NCBI GenBank assembly: GCA_032717465.1
Contig: JAVRFU010000130.1
Span: 81,001 to 145,000 of the forward strand
DNA length: 64,000 bases
DNA from: Coenobita brevimanus
Lineage: Eukaryota; Arthropoda; Malacostraca; Decapoda; Coenobitidae
Reading direction: 5' to 3'
The notes beneath the pieces are model-generated. The model was not told where the DNA came from, did not search any database, and saw only the letters and a program-made list of their open reading frames with translations. Positions 53,134-64,000 of this stretch are shown here, in pieces. The position numbers and the translations under genes were made by a program. Every line of letters begins with the position of its first letter. Positions within the stretch are counted from its first letter, which is position 1.

Positions 53134-54237
53134 ATGACAAAACAAAATAAGTTTCAAAGCAAGCCTGAGGACAGTAAATCATCCATGGGGATGAGGGTGG
53201 GCTCACGGAATGTGGGAAGTTTGAGGGGAAGAGCAGGGGAAGTCGTTGAGGCATTCAGTAGGAGGTGGCTGGATGTGGCGTGTTTGCAGGAAGTCCGGTA
53301 AAGGGGTGGATCAGCCAGAAAGATTGTTGGGAAGGACTGTTGCTATAAGTTGTTTTGGCAGGGGGGGACAGACGGATATGGAGGTGTTGGTGTGATGGTT
53401 GCGGAGAAATGGGTGGAATAAGTTATAAATGTTTTGAGAGTAAGCGATAGGATATTGGTAGTGAAAATTCTGTTGGAAAGAAAGATAGCTGTGATTATAT
53501 TGGCATATGCTCCACAGGCAGGATTGGATGAATCAGAGAGAGAGAGATTTTGGGATGATTTAATATGTGTAGTGGGTGGTATGCGGGATGATGAGATAGT
53601 GATTTTGGGAGGGGACTTAAATGGTCATGTAGGTGAAGCAGCACAAGGTTATGAAGGAGTGCATGGGGGATGTGCATATGGTCTAAGGAATGCAGAAGGG
53701 GAAAGGATACTCGAGTTTGGGGAGGCAACGGACATGATTGTGTGCAACACATATTTTAGGAAAAGAGACAGTAGGTTAATTACGTATGAGTCTGGGGGAA
53801 ATAGCAGTCAGATAGAATATTTTCTGGTTAGGAGGGCCGATAGGAGGTTAGTGAGGGATGTTAAATGTATAGGAAGTGAGGAGTGTGTGTAGCAGCACAA
53901 ACTATTGATTTGTGATATGGTGCTTAAAGAACAAGTGATGAAAAAGAGGACTTATGTACCTAGGAGGAAAATATGGAAGCTGAAAAACCAAGTAGTAAGG
54001 GATGCCTTCTATAGCGAGTTGAGGATAATGGTGGCTGAACAGGGAGCTGTAGACAGAGGCGTTAATGAACAGTACAGAGCCCTCAAGAACAATTTCTTGA
54101 GAGTTACTGATGTAACATGCGGCTGGACAAGAGGACCACCAAGACACAAAGTAACTTGGTGGTGGGATGAGGGTGTAGAAGCTGCAATTAAGGAGAAAAG
54201 AAGGCTTTTCCGGGAATGGAAGAAGGGTGGTAGATAA
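53134..54237 (+). pseudogene. RTE-4 LINE: endonuclease half with three in-frame stops
   Basis: A single reading frame of 367 codons from ATG 53134 to the stop at 54235-54237 is kept throughout. It is interrupted only by TAA at 53299, TAA at 53419 and TAG at 53890. Motifs of an APE endonuclease: VGSRNVGSLRGRAGEV, CLQEV, GTDGYGGVGVMV, LAYAPQAGLDESER, ILGGDLNGHVGE, NTYFRKRD, SQIEYFLV. The C-terminal part RALKNNFLRVTDVTCG...WWWDEGVEAAIKEKRRLF is the connector before the RT. The RT itself is missing, so the copy is 3'-truncated near 54240. This family is distinct from LINE-A/B and RTE-3. Confidence 0.85.
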
Positions 54238-54239
54238 AT

Positions 54240-54462
54240 AGGTAGTAGGAAACGGGGTTGTAGATAGACTTAATTTCTTCACAGAGAGGGCTGTCTCCTA
54301 ATATGAATAAAACAGTCTGGTGGTAGCAAGTATAAACTATATGACATCAGCAGAAGGCCCCATACTACAGGTCCCTTTGGCAAAATAAAAGATGTCACAG
54401 CCAAAAGGAAAAAAAAAATCCTGCACTTTTCCCCCCATGTAAGATGAGGTACTTTAACTGGT
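54240..54462. other. Unassigned sequence
   Basis: No gene recognised. Confidence 0.3.

Positions 54463-54504
<42 letters not shown>
54463..54504. repeat. Microsatellite (AAT)n flanking LINE-B
   Basis: AAT repeats directly at the LINE-B 3' tail; AAT repeats also lie at its 5' end (57132-57153). Confidence 0.95.
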
Positions 54505-57131
54505 CTATCTATCTATCTATAGCCCGACGCCCTAATCCTGCAAAGGGTGGCCGCAGACAAAACGCCTCCAAGTCACTCTGTCACCCACCATTTGACTACC
54601 CTCCCCCCAACTCACCCCCCCCTCCCTCATATACCTCTCAACTCCATCCCTCCACCTCATCCTCGGTCTACCACTCCCTCTCCCTCCCTCCACCTCACCT
54701 ACATACACCCTCTTAGTCAGTCTTTCATTCTCCATTCTCTCCACATGTCCAAACCACCTCAGTGTATTTCTCCTAATCTTTTCAACCACATTCACATCTA
54801 CCCCACAACGTTCCTTCACTTCTTCATTCGTCAACCTGTCCCTCCATGCCACTCCACATGCTCCTCTCAAGTAACTCATTTCCACTGCTCTCACTCTTGA
54901 CTTGTTCCCCTCTTGCAAGGTCCATGCCTCGCTTCCATATGTCAGGGAAGGGATCACAATACCATCATGCAGTGACTTCTTAACTTCCATACTCACCTCT
55001 CTATTTCTCATCACTGCTTTCAGTGTACCAACAACCTTTCTTCCCTGCTGTACCCTTTCACGTACTTCATCCCCCAAAGTTCCATCCTTACTCATCACAC
55101 TACCCAAGTACTTGAATGCACTCACATTCTCCATATCCTCACCATCCAACCTCACTGCACACTCTGTGACTTCAATCCTCTCAAACACCATAACTTTTGT
55201 TTATATTAACTTTCAGCTTCCTCCTCCTACACACTGTCTCAAATTCATTCACCAAACCTTGCAACTCCCATTCATCTTCACTCAACAATACTGTATCATC
55301 AGCAAACAGCAACATCGGAAGCTTCCAAATCTCACCCTCATTCATTAGGGCCACCCCCACATCCACTGCCCTACCCTGCACCTCCTTTACAACCCCATCC
55401 ATATATATATTAAACAGCCATGGAGACATCACACAACCCTGTTTCAGTCCCACATTGAGATCAAAGAACTCACTCAGCTCACCATCCACTCGCATCGTAG
55501 CCCTAGCTCCCTCGTACATACTCTTCACAGCACTCAACAATTTCCCCTCCACTCCATATATTCTTAATACCTTCCACATACCTTGCCTATCTATTCTGTC
55601 ATAAGCTTTCTCCAAGTCCATGAAGGCAGCATACACTTTCTTTCCCTTCTCTAGATACTTCTCCACTAAACATCTTAGAACAAATATCTGATCTACACAC
55701 CCTTTTCCTTTCCTAAATCCCCCTTGTTCTTCTCCAACTAGCTCCTCTGTCATATGCCTAACCCTATCAATGAGTATTCTACCACATATTTTACCAGTCA
55801 CACTAAGAAGGCAAATACCCCTATGGTTACCACATACTTCTCTCTCCCCTTTTCCTTTGTACAGAGGAACAATTATACCTGATTTCCAGTCCTCTGGAAC
55901 CCTTCCCTCTTCCCAAGCCAATCTACACAACTTCCATAACCACTCCACAACAATCTCACCCCCATACCTAGGCATTTCACCACACACTCCATCAATTCCT
56001 GGGGCCTTTCCCAGCTTAATCTTCTTCATCGCTTCCACTACTTCCGACCTACTGATCTCTTCCTTCCTCCTCTCATCTCTTCTTCTCCCAGCCATTCCCC
56101 AACCACTTATACTCACACTGCTCTCACTCTCTACATTCAACAAATCCTCAAAGTGCTCCTTCCATCTCCTCAATTTCTCTATCTTCTCCACCAACAATCT
56201 ATTATTCCTATCTTTCACTCCCCTACTATTTCCCCTTTCACACTGCCTTACTTTCTTTAACTCAATCCAAAACAATTTCTTACTCTCCCTCCATTTCACA
56301 CTCAGATTCCTCCCAAACTCTTCATCCACTTTCTTCTTACTCTCCTTCACCAGTCTCTTAACCTCCCTTCTCCTGCTCACATATACCTCTCTCTTCTCTC
56401 TCTCATCTTCTCCCCTACCTCTACTCGCCAACCATTCATCATATGCCTTCTTCTTTTGTTCCACAGCTCGTTTCACCTCATCATTCCACCATGCTGTCCC
56501 TTGCACACCCTTGCATCTCCTCCTCACTCCACAAACCGCCTCACACGCTGCGCTTATCTCTTCCGTGAATATCTTACATACATCTTCCACCCATTCCATC
56601 TGCTCTAGCTCATACCTTCCCAATCTTTCTTCCACTATGCTCTTATACTCTGTCATTTTCTCACTAACTTGCAATTTCTCCACTCTTCTCACAGGAGCTG
56701 CTTCCTCCTGTCTTCCCCTTCGTCTCCTCAACCACTTTCTTTGCAGCTCTACCTTGGCCATCACTAAGTGATGGTCCGAGACTCCATTCCCCCACCCTCT
56801 CCACACTCTTGCATCCAACACTTGTCTTCTCATTCGATCATCCACACACACGTAGTCTATCATTGCCTTTCGTTCAACAAGTTCACCATCCATCCTCCTC
56901 ATTACTCTCCATGTATACCGGTGGATCATCTTATGACGAAAGTAGGTGTTGGCTATTGCCAACCCCTTACCAGCACAGATGTCCACCAAAGCACTACCAT
57001 TCCCATCTACTTCAGCTGGCACACCCCACTGACCAACCACTCCATCCACTCGTACATTCCCAACTTTACCATTCATGTCTCCAATCAACAGCACTCTCTC
57101 GCTCCTCTCAAACTTGTCCATACATGCTTCT
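54505..57131 (-). mobile_element. LINE-B: long copy with partial endonuclease, RT and 3' end
   Basis: Minus strand. It starts inside the endonuclease (EACMDKFERSERVLLIGDMN, KVGNVRVDGVVGQWGVP, KAMIDYVCVDD, VSDHHLVMAKV). It continues through the connector (WWNDEVKRAVEQKKKAYDE) and RT (KAPGIDGVCGEM, EEQGGFRKGKGCVDQIF, FMDLEKAYDRI, LKQGCVMSPWLFN, LLFADDTVLL). The frame is open from 57131 to about 55185. One frameshift there leads into VTECAVRLDGEDMENVSAF, TWRDR-type block and the C-terminal tail RPRMRWRDGVERYMREGGV. The 3' UTR ends in (ATAG)n. At roughly 87 percent of full length with one lesion, it is among the youngest-looking LINEs here. Confidence 0.93.
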
Positions 57132-57349
57132 AATAATAATGATAATAATAAATCATCCATCATCCAATCCTACATCGGCCAATGAGGCAAGTTGATCCTA
57201 ACATTTAAGATGAGAGTGACCAGCCTCACTCATCCCTGAATGGCATTACGTGAGCAATAAACTCCAACCACCCCTTGGATATAAACCTTCACCAGCTCAA
57301 TCCAACTGGAACATCACAATTACCCACTAAGTCACCAGGCACAAAAATT
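57132..57349 (-). repeat. Repeat R, copy with AAT tail
   Basis: Minus-sense repeat R (ATCATCCATCATCCAATCC..., GATGAGAGTGACCAGCCTCA, CACCCCTTGGATATAAACC). Its AAT tail is the insertion site of LINE-B. Confidence 0.85.
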
Positions 57350-58752
57350 TCGTTATATGATTACCATCCAGCACAGCAAATGTTTCCCTGGTGTATAGGA
57401 AACCATTTGGATTGTCACTCAGTGTAGAGTCACCCACAGGCAGAAGGAAGGGGAAAGAATGAAGGAAAGAAAGACAAAAGAGGGGGTGTAAAGTCACCTG
57501 TAAGCAGAAGGATAAGGAAAGAATTAAGGAAAGAAAGAGAGAAGAGGATGGAAGGAAAGAAGGATGCAGGAGAGGAAAGGGCAGACCCCCGAGAGCAGCT
57601 CTACATCGAGTGAGTGGATGGTGAGCGCTCCCACCTACCACAAATAATAATAATAGTAATAATAAAAAGTACTTTAATAACCCTGTCCCCTGCCATTTCA
57701 CTGGTCCCCCCCTCTCATATACCTCTCCATTCCTACCTTATCCTCAGTCTCCCTTTCCTTCTCCCTCAACTCCCTATTCCAAATGAGGATGGTGGACCGA
57801 AGGAGAAAGGGAACTTCTGGTTTCCTGTCCAGGCAGCTGGCTGGTATTTATGTGGCAGCTGGTTGGTATTAATTTGGCTTTCTTCTCCCCCCCTGCTCCC
57901 TCTCTGTAGGCGGTTTCCATGGCTCAGTCAACTCACACACCTGAAAATATACTAAACACTAGTTCTTTCCTTTCAAACCTTGATTAACAAAAGTAGGTTG
58001 CTGGCAGCAAGAACATTATCATCTAGAGACAACATGAGTTAAATAACTTGGCAATACCAAATGCAAGATGTTTTCAATAATAATTCATCCATCCATCCAT
58101 CATCCAATCCTACATTGCCCCCTGTGGAGCATAGGAGCCCTGGGCTAGGTAATTGGTCCCGACAAGTATGATGAGAGTGACCTGCCTCACTCATCCCTGA
58201 GTGGCATTACATAAGCAATCAACCCCAACCACCCCTTGGATATAAACCTTCACCGGCTCAATCCAATTGCAACATCACAATTACCCACTAAGTCACCAGG
58301 TGCCAAAATTTGGTTATATGGTTACAACCCAGCATAGTAAATGGTTTCCTGGTGCACAGGAAACCATTTGACTTGTCACTCAGTGTAGTCACCCACAGGC
58401 TGAAGGAAGGGGAAAGAATGAAGGAAAGAAAGACAAAGAGGTGATGTAAAGTCACCTGTAGGCAGAAGGACAAGGAAAGAATGAAGGAAAGGAAGACAGA
58501 AGAGAATAGAAGGAAAGAAGGATGGAGGAGAGGAAAGGGCAGACACCCGAGAACAGTGCTACATCGAGTGAGTGGATGGTGGGCGCCCCCACCTACCACA
58601 AATAATAATAATAGTAATAATAATAACTACTTTAAGAATAACGAGAACTACTCTAAGTCTCAATGGCATGCCTAATGGGCCACATCCCCACACATCATTC
58701 AAGCCCCTGAAATCCTGATACCACAACACAGGCATAACTATCCACACACATG
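57350..58752. repeat. Segmental duplication, copy 2
   Basis: Same order as copy 1: repeat P (57350-57640), spacer Q (57680-58080), repeat R (58085-58310), repeat P (58311-58600), flank to 58752. Differences from copy 1 are scattered substitutions and short indels. Confidence 0.9.
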
Positions 58753-58925
58753 CATTTCATAAAAACCATCCAACAATCCATCCAACTTTTCAAGTTAAAT
58801 AAGTGCTGTCAACCCTCATCATGTACTCCCCCATACAAATGTCATCCAATCATCATCTATCTGCTCAGCAAAAATCAAACACACACCAAAATGAGATACT
58901 GGTCTCTGGTTTGAATAAATCTACA
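58753..58925. other. Unassigned sequence
   Basis: No gene recognised. Confidence 0.3.
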
Positions 58926-58929
58926 CTAC

Positions 58930-59020
58930 CTGTCTACCTATAGAAGGACGCCTTAATCCTGTAAGGGGTGGCCACAAACAAATTGCCTCCAAGTCACCCT
59001 GTCTCCTGCCATTTCACTGC
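58930..59020 (-). mobile_element. LINE-A/B 3' UTR fragment
   Basis: AGGACGCCTTAATCCTGTAA then GGGGTGGCCACAAACAAATT and CCTGCCATTTCACTGCC match the LINE 3' UTR in minus sense. It passes directly into spacer Q of the third segmental copy, showing that spacer Q's left end is LINE-derived. Confidence 0.75.
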
Positions 59021-59660
59021 CTCTCATATACCTCTCCATTCCTACCTTATCCTCAGTCTCCCCTTCCTTCTCCCTCAACTCCCTATGCCAAATGAGGAGG
59101 ATGGTGGACCGTAGGAGAAAGGGAACTTCTGGTTTCCTGTCCAGGCAGCTGGCTGGTATTAACGTGGCAGCTGGTTGGTATTAATTTGGCATTCTTCTCC
59201 CCCCCTGCTCCCTCTCTGTAGCCGGTTTCCATGGCTAAGTCAACTCACGCACCTGAAAATATACTATACATTAGTTCTTTCCTTTCAAACCTTGATTAAC
59301 AAAAGTAGCTTGCTGGCAGGAAGAACATTATCATCTGGAGACAACATGAGTTAAATAATTTGGCAATACCAAATGCAAGATGTTTTTAATAATAATTCAT
59401 CCATCTATCCATCATCCAATCCTACATTGCCCCATGTGGAGCATAGGAGCCCTGGGCTAGGCAACTGGTCATGACATTTAAGATGAGAGTGACCAGCCTC
59501 ACTCATTCCTGAGTGGCATTACATAAGCAATCAACCCCAACCACCCATTGGATATAAACCTTCACCAGCTCAATCCAATTGGAACATCACAATTACCCAC
59601 TAACCCACCAGGCGCCAAAATCTCGTTATATGGTTACAACCCAGTATAGTAAATGGTTTC
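59021..59660. repeat. Segmental duplication, copy 3 (partial)
   Basis: Spacer Q (59021-59393), repeat R (59395-59625) and the start of repeat P (59626-59662), which stops within the hairpin. Confidence 0.88.
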
Positions 59661-59662
59661 CT

Positions 59663-60919
59663 AATATAGACATAATTTCCATCAATAACCTTCAGAATGA
59701 CACCAAGGTGTGATGTACAAAATAATTCGTTATGGAAAAGGTGTTAGGAAATCTCAAGTCACATATAATATGGCCCAAAACCTTATGACATCTAACCTTC
59801 AATCCGATGACCTAACAGTAATGAGGGGGATATGAAGACTAAAGCTCACCCTTTCAAGTAGGAAAGTCTGCTTCCTAAAGGAATAAAATTGCTTGTCGGT
59901 ATCCACACTATAATGAACCCCTTCAATACGATGTCTACAAGATTTAATTATTGCAACTACCAGGATATTTTATTCAACTTATGACATCTCAAAACTCTTC
60001 ACCTTAAGTGGAACTGCCAACACAGACAAAGAAAGAGACAGACGGAAGCAGAGACTAACAGAGAGACAGAGGCACAGGCAGAGGAAGATTTAGAGAGAGA
60101 GAGATTGGATCAGTTACAAGGACAGGGAAAACTGAGGAGAGGAAATCAGGTAAGGAGAAGGGTAGAAGGACAGAGAGAGAGAGACTGAGACAGAAAGCAG
60201 GAGGCAGTGACGGAGAACATGATGCACAGGTGAGTGCATGCAACTGAAAGAGGTAAACGTGAGAGGATGCGGGGTTTGGAAGTGGACGAAATGGAACGAT
60301 TCTTTCAGTCCAAAATGGAAGAGGCTGGAAGAGTGTGTAGGATGGGAGCAAGAAAGAGGAAGGAGAAAATAAGTTACTTAATGACCAAGTGTAAGATGGT
60401 GAATTGAAGTAGGAAATGCAAATGTGGAAGACAGGAAGACAAAAGATTATTAATGAGAAGCAGTGGAAAATAGTGATTTGAAAGCAGGAAATGCATACAT
60501 GGAAGGCAAGACAATGCTTGATAGTGTCCTGGTACCAACACAGACGTCAGGCAGTGAAATCTGAACAGTGATAGCGAGGTAAACAAACAATATTTACACT
60601 CCCACTATATTTTGCATTCTGAAGTAAGGCGAAGAGCTGTGAAATACAACACTTTCTGTTTAAATTTTAACAATTGAACAGAAGACAGAGCTGTGAAATA
60701 ACTATGCACCTCACATTTCAAGAAATATATTATATTTAAACTTTTTTTTTAGCATAAACATATATTTTGGCTACTCAGAACTATCATACACGCTGAAATG
60801 TATGGGAATATACTGTTTGGTTTCAGTTTCATGGATGGGAGAGAGTTCGTTACCTTTCTGTTTGATTTAGTTCAGGAAGACAGCTGTTCAGGAGAGGAGC
60901 ATAAACACCCCAAAAGGGA
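59663..60919. repeat. 1.25-kb direct duplication, copy 1
   Basis: Aligns with 62530-64000 (AACCTTCAGAATGACACCAAGG; AACCTTATGACATCTAACC; AGGACAGGGAAAACTGAGGA; AAGACAATGCTTGATAGTGT). It contains GA-rich low complexity at 60020-60190. It has no coding domain; the Ser/Leu/Pro-rich minus frames are compositional. Confidence 0.92.
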
Positions 60920-61210
60920 GAGAGTATATATTTTTCCTTATAGAAAACATCTCACACACCTGAAACACACACATATACATACTCAAACAGACAGACACAC
61001 ACACAAACTCATACTTGTATACCGAACCGGCGAAACTTGCACTGTTACACCCGTAGACTCTCAGAGAGCATAATTTCTTAAATAGCGATTTTATGGGCGA
61101 CCGAAAGTTAGGTTAGGTCACTTTGGGCAGGGTTTGGTCTGATTAGATAATTTTTGGTTGGGTTGGGTTCAGATCGACTAGACATAGACGGATTAGGTTA
61201 GATTGCTTTA
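60920..61210. repeat. ~300-bp dispersed repeat, copy 2
   Basis: Second copy of 41090-41389, here continuing into TTAGG-like repeats. Confidence 0.88.
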
Positions 61211-61560
61211 GAATAGGTCGGTTTTGATATATTTTGGGTTGGGTTCTATTGGGTTGGGTTAGGCTGGGTTAGGTTCGGTTGGATTAGGTTATTTCATGCT
61301 TGACTGGGTTTCGTTAGGTCGGGTATGGTATGGTTAAGTGAGACTGGATAGCATTACGCAGGGTTAGATGCGGTTAGGCTGCGTCAGAATTGGTTAGGTT
61401 AGGTATGGGGAAGTTACGTGAGATAGAGAGGTTAAATACAATTAAACTGGGTTAGGTGAGGTTAAGTTAGATTAGTTTGGGTTATTTTAGGTTGAATTAC
61501 GTCATTCGAGGTTAGGCCAGGTTCAGTTCGAGCAAATATGGATAGGTTAGGCGAGACTGG
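61085..61560. repeat. Degenerate TTAGG/TTGGG telomere-like repeats
   Basis: Many GGTTAGGTTAGG, GGGTTGGGTT and TTAGGTC motifs. TTAGG is the arthropod telomere repeat; the array is too degenerate to be a functional telomere and is interstitial. Confidence 0.75.
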
Positions 61561-61784
61561 CCTAAAATAAGATTCAGAAAACGTTATAAACACAACCCCC
61601 TCCTCCCATGTGATTCTGTGACCTACGTTTTGGCTTCAGTCTTTCTCTCCCTATTTCACTCTCTCGTAAAAGTCTTGATCCCTGTCGAAACGCCTAAATT
61701 TACTGCATTGTCAAAGTGGTTTATGCATTGCGGTCTTTTGTAGGTCGATCCATCCAAAGTCAAGTATCGCACGAGGTGGACGTG

Positions 61785-61785
61785 G

Positions 61786-61830
<45 letters not shown>

Positions 61831-62200
61831 CGTGTTCATGTGCGCTTGAAGCTGTGTGTACTTGAGTAATGCCCACATGCACACACAAAGGCCAGGACAG
61901 TAGTGTGTGTGTGTGTGTGTGTGTGTGAGTGTGCAAACGTGTGTACTTGGCTGATATCCACATGCATACACACAAAGGCCAGGACACACAGAGTAGTTGT
62001 TTATGTGTGTGGGTTTATGAATAGACTACACTTACATTCAGGCCAGGACAGACATAGGGTAGTGTGTGTGTGCGTATGTGTTTGTATGTGTTAACAGAAT
62101 ACACATACAGAGTACCATGTGTGTGAACAGAATATGTAGAGTAGCATGTGTGTGTGTACGTGTGAATATAATACACATGTAGACGTGTGTGCTACCCACA
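61785..62200. repeat. GT-rich microsatellite cluster with repeated spacer
   Basis: GT tracts at 61789-61828 and 61902-61926 and shorter ones beyond. The spacer CACAAAGGCCAGGACA recurs at about 61883, 61972 and (shortened) 62042, indicating duplication of a ~90-bp GT-plus-spacer unit. Confidence 0.85.
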
Positions 62201-62529
62201 CTGACACCCTCTAATTCTTTCAGCCAGGATTGGAGACGTAGCGTGTATATGTCAGGATTCCATATTATAATTACAAATCATAATAGATAGCATGATGGAT
62301 AGATAGATAGACAGATAGAAGCAGCAAGTACGTGTGGACATTCAAGTGCATAATACATACATACCAGTTCTCACAAACCACTTACTAAAGTCAGTCAATA
62401 ATATCTTTACAAACACTCCCGACGCAGTGTCAAATGGCATAGGTTTCATAGCACTTTTTTATTTTTTTTTAGGGATTTATGTGGATTAAACCTTAAGGAT
62501 TCTTTAGTATGTTGCGTTTATTCTTTTGA
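62201..62529. other. Unassigned sequence with short GATA tract
   Basis: GATAGATAGATAGACAGATAG at about 62299-62319; no gene recognised. Confidence 0.35.
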
Positions 62530-64000
62530 TATAAACACAATTTCCATTAGTAACCTTCAGAATGACACCAAGGTGTAATGTACAAAATAATTCGCTATGG
62601 AAAACGTGTTAGGAAATCTCAAGAGTCACATATAATATGGGCCAAAACCTTATGACATCTAACCTTCAATCCGATGACCTAACAGTAATGAGGGGGAAGT
62701 GAAGACTAAAGCTCACCCTTTCAAGTAGGAAAGGTTGGTTCCTAAATGAATAAAATTGCTTGTCGGTATCCACACTATAATGAACCCCTTCAATACGATG
62801 TCTACTAGATTTAATTATTGGAACTACCACGAGATTTTATTCAACTTATGACATCTCAAAACTCTTCACCTTAAGTGGAACTGCCGAGACAGACAAAGAA
62901 AGAGACAGACGGAAGTAGAGACTAACAGAGAGACAGAGGCACAGGAAGAGGAAGATTTAGAGAGAGAGAGATTGGATCAGTTACAAGGACAGGGAAAACT
63001 GAGGAGAGGAAATCAGGTAAGGAGAAGGGTAGAAAGACCGAGAGAGAGACTGAGAGAGAGAGAAGGAGGCAGAGACAGAACATGATGCAGAGGTGAGTGC
63101 ATGCAACTGAATGAGGTAAACGTGAGAGGATGCGGGGTTTGGAAGTGGACGAAATGGAATGATTCAGTCCAAAATGGAAGAGGCTGAAAGAGTGCGTGGG
63201 ATGGGAGCAAGAAAGAGGAAGGAGAAAATAAGTTACTTAATGACCAAGTGTAATTAAATCAGGCTTTACTGATCTACCAGAAGACCCGCCGACATGTCGT
63301 AAAAATACCCCTGCTAATACCAATACACCAGTCCTGTATGAGACAGCCCTAGCATGTATTCAATATGGACGGTGGGTGTTAGCGCCGAAGTGGTGACATG
63401 TAGAGGTGTATGGTATAGAAGGACTGCTGGGCCTTGATAGCAGGCTGTGAAGTCTATGCCCAGAGTCGGAAGAAAAAAAAAAAAAAAACAAAAAAAAAAA
63501 TTGGTGAATTGAAGTAGGAAATGCAAATGTGGAAGACAGGAAGACAAAAGATTATTAATGAGAAGCAGTGGAAAATAGTGATTTGAAAGCAGGCAATGCA
63601 TACATGGAAGGCAAGACAATGCTTGATAGTGTCCTGGTACCAACACAGACGTCAGGCAGTGAAATCTGAACAGTGATAGCGAGGTAAACAAAGAATATTT
63701 ACACTCCCACTATATTTTGCATTCTGAAGTAAGGCGAAGAGCTGTGAAATACAACACTTTCTGTTTAAATTTTAACAATTGAACAGAAGACAGAGCTGTG
63801 AAATAACTATGCACCTCACATTTCAAGAAATATATTTAAACTTTTTTTTAGCATAAACATATATTTTGGCTACTCAGAACTCTCATACACGCTGAAATGT
63901 ATGGGGAAATATTGTTTGGTTTGTTTCATGGATGGAAGAGAATTCGTTACCTTTCTGTTTGATTTAGTTCAGGAAGACAGCTGTTCAGGAGAGGAGCACA
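62530..64000. repeat. 1.25-kb direct duplication, copy 2 (continues past window)
   Basis: Second copy of 59663-60919, still aligned at the last base of the window. It carries a 250-bp insertion at 63253-63502 that copy 1 lacks. Confidence 0.92.
63253..63502 (+). mobile_element. 250-bp poly(A)-tailed retroposon-like insertion
   Basis: Present in copy 2 and absent from copy 1, where TGACCAAGTGTA runs directly to GGTGAATTGAAG apart from four bases. The insert ends in ~27 A residues broken by one C. No clear tRNA-like promoter boxes and no clear target duplication were found, so it may be a 5'-truncated LINE end, a SINE or a processed transcript fragment. Confidence 0.7.

Overview
The window is eukaryotic, repeat-dominated intergenic DNA, most likely from a decapod crustacean or a close relative. 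That guess is inference. It rests on the extreme density of (CA/GT)n, (AT)n, (AAT)n and (ATCT)n microsatellites, several RTE-like non-LTR retrotransposon families with ATCT-rich 3' tails, degenerate arrays of the arthropod telomere motif TTAGG, and the absence of any bacterial gene organisation. No convincing intact host gene is visible. Nearly every protein-like stretch belongs to a mobile element, and nearly all carry frameshifts or stops.

Layout. 0-10 kb: small 3' fragments of an RTE-like LINE ('LINE-A/B'), an ORF with a complete Y-box cold-shock domain (558-1382), a tandem array built from LINE 3' tails (2991-3390), pieces of a second LINE family (RTE-2), and CA/ATT microsatellites. 10-19 kb: CA-linked minisatellites, a duplicated ~240-bp segment whose 11-kb copy carries a 606-bp TIR element (the 13.8-kb copy is the empty site), a CCACA-rich minisatellite, a ~193-bp satellite array (15.3-16.6 kb) and a 52-bp minisatellite. 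19-24 kb: a 5'-truncated LINE-A and a broken RTE-2, both minus strand. 24-29 kb: a tRNA-derived SINE head, an ~850-bp palindrome, a 308-bp hAT MITE with a perfect 8-bp target duplication, a second fold-back element with internal 130-bp tandem repeats, and two copies of another repeat. 29-35 kb: a Jockey-like LINE remnant with RNase H, and a nearly complete RTE-like LINE (RTE-3), both minus. 35-41 kb: very long AT and GT microsatellites, a Tc1-like transposase gene apparently split by a GT-AG intron, and a Ty3/Gypsy pol fragment. 41-50 kb: a nearly complete LINE-A (minus), then a three-level nest: LINE-B interrupted by LINE-A interrupted by a 3.87-kb hAT transposon. 51-64 kb: segmental duplications made of a SINE-like repeat and unique-looking spacer, an RTE-4 endonuclease ORF with three in-frame stops, a long LINE-B copy, TTAGG-like tracts and a 1.3-kb direct duplication continuing past the window end.

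There are no operons or cooperating genes. The biology is that of transposons inserting into one another and into microsatellites, with short 3'-end sequences shared between LINEs and a SINE-like repeat. Family names LINE-A, LINE-B, RTE-2, RTE-3, RTE-4, repeat P, Q and R are labels used only in this annotation.
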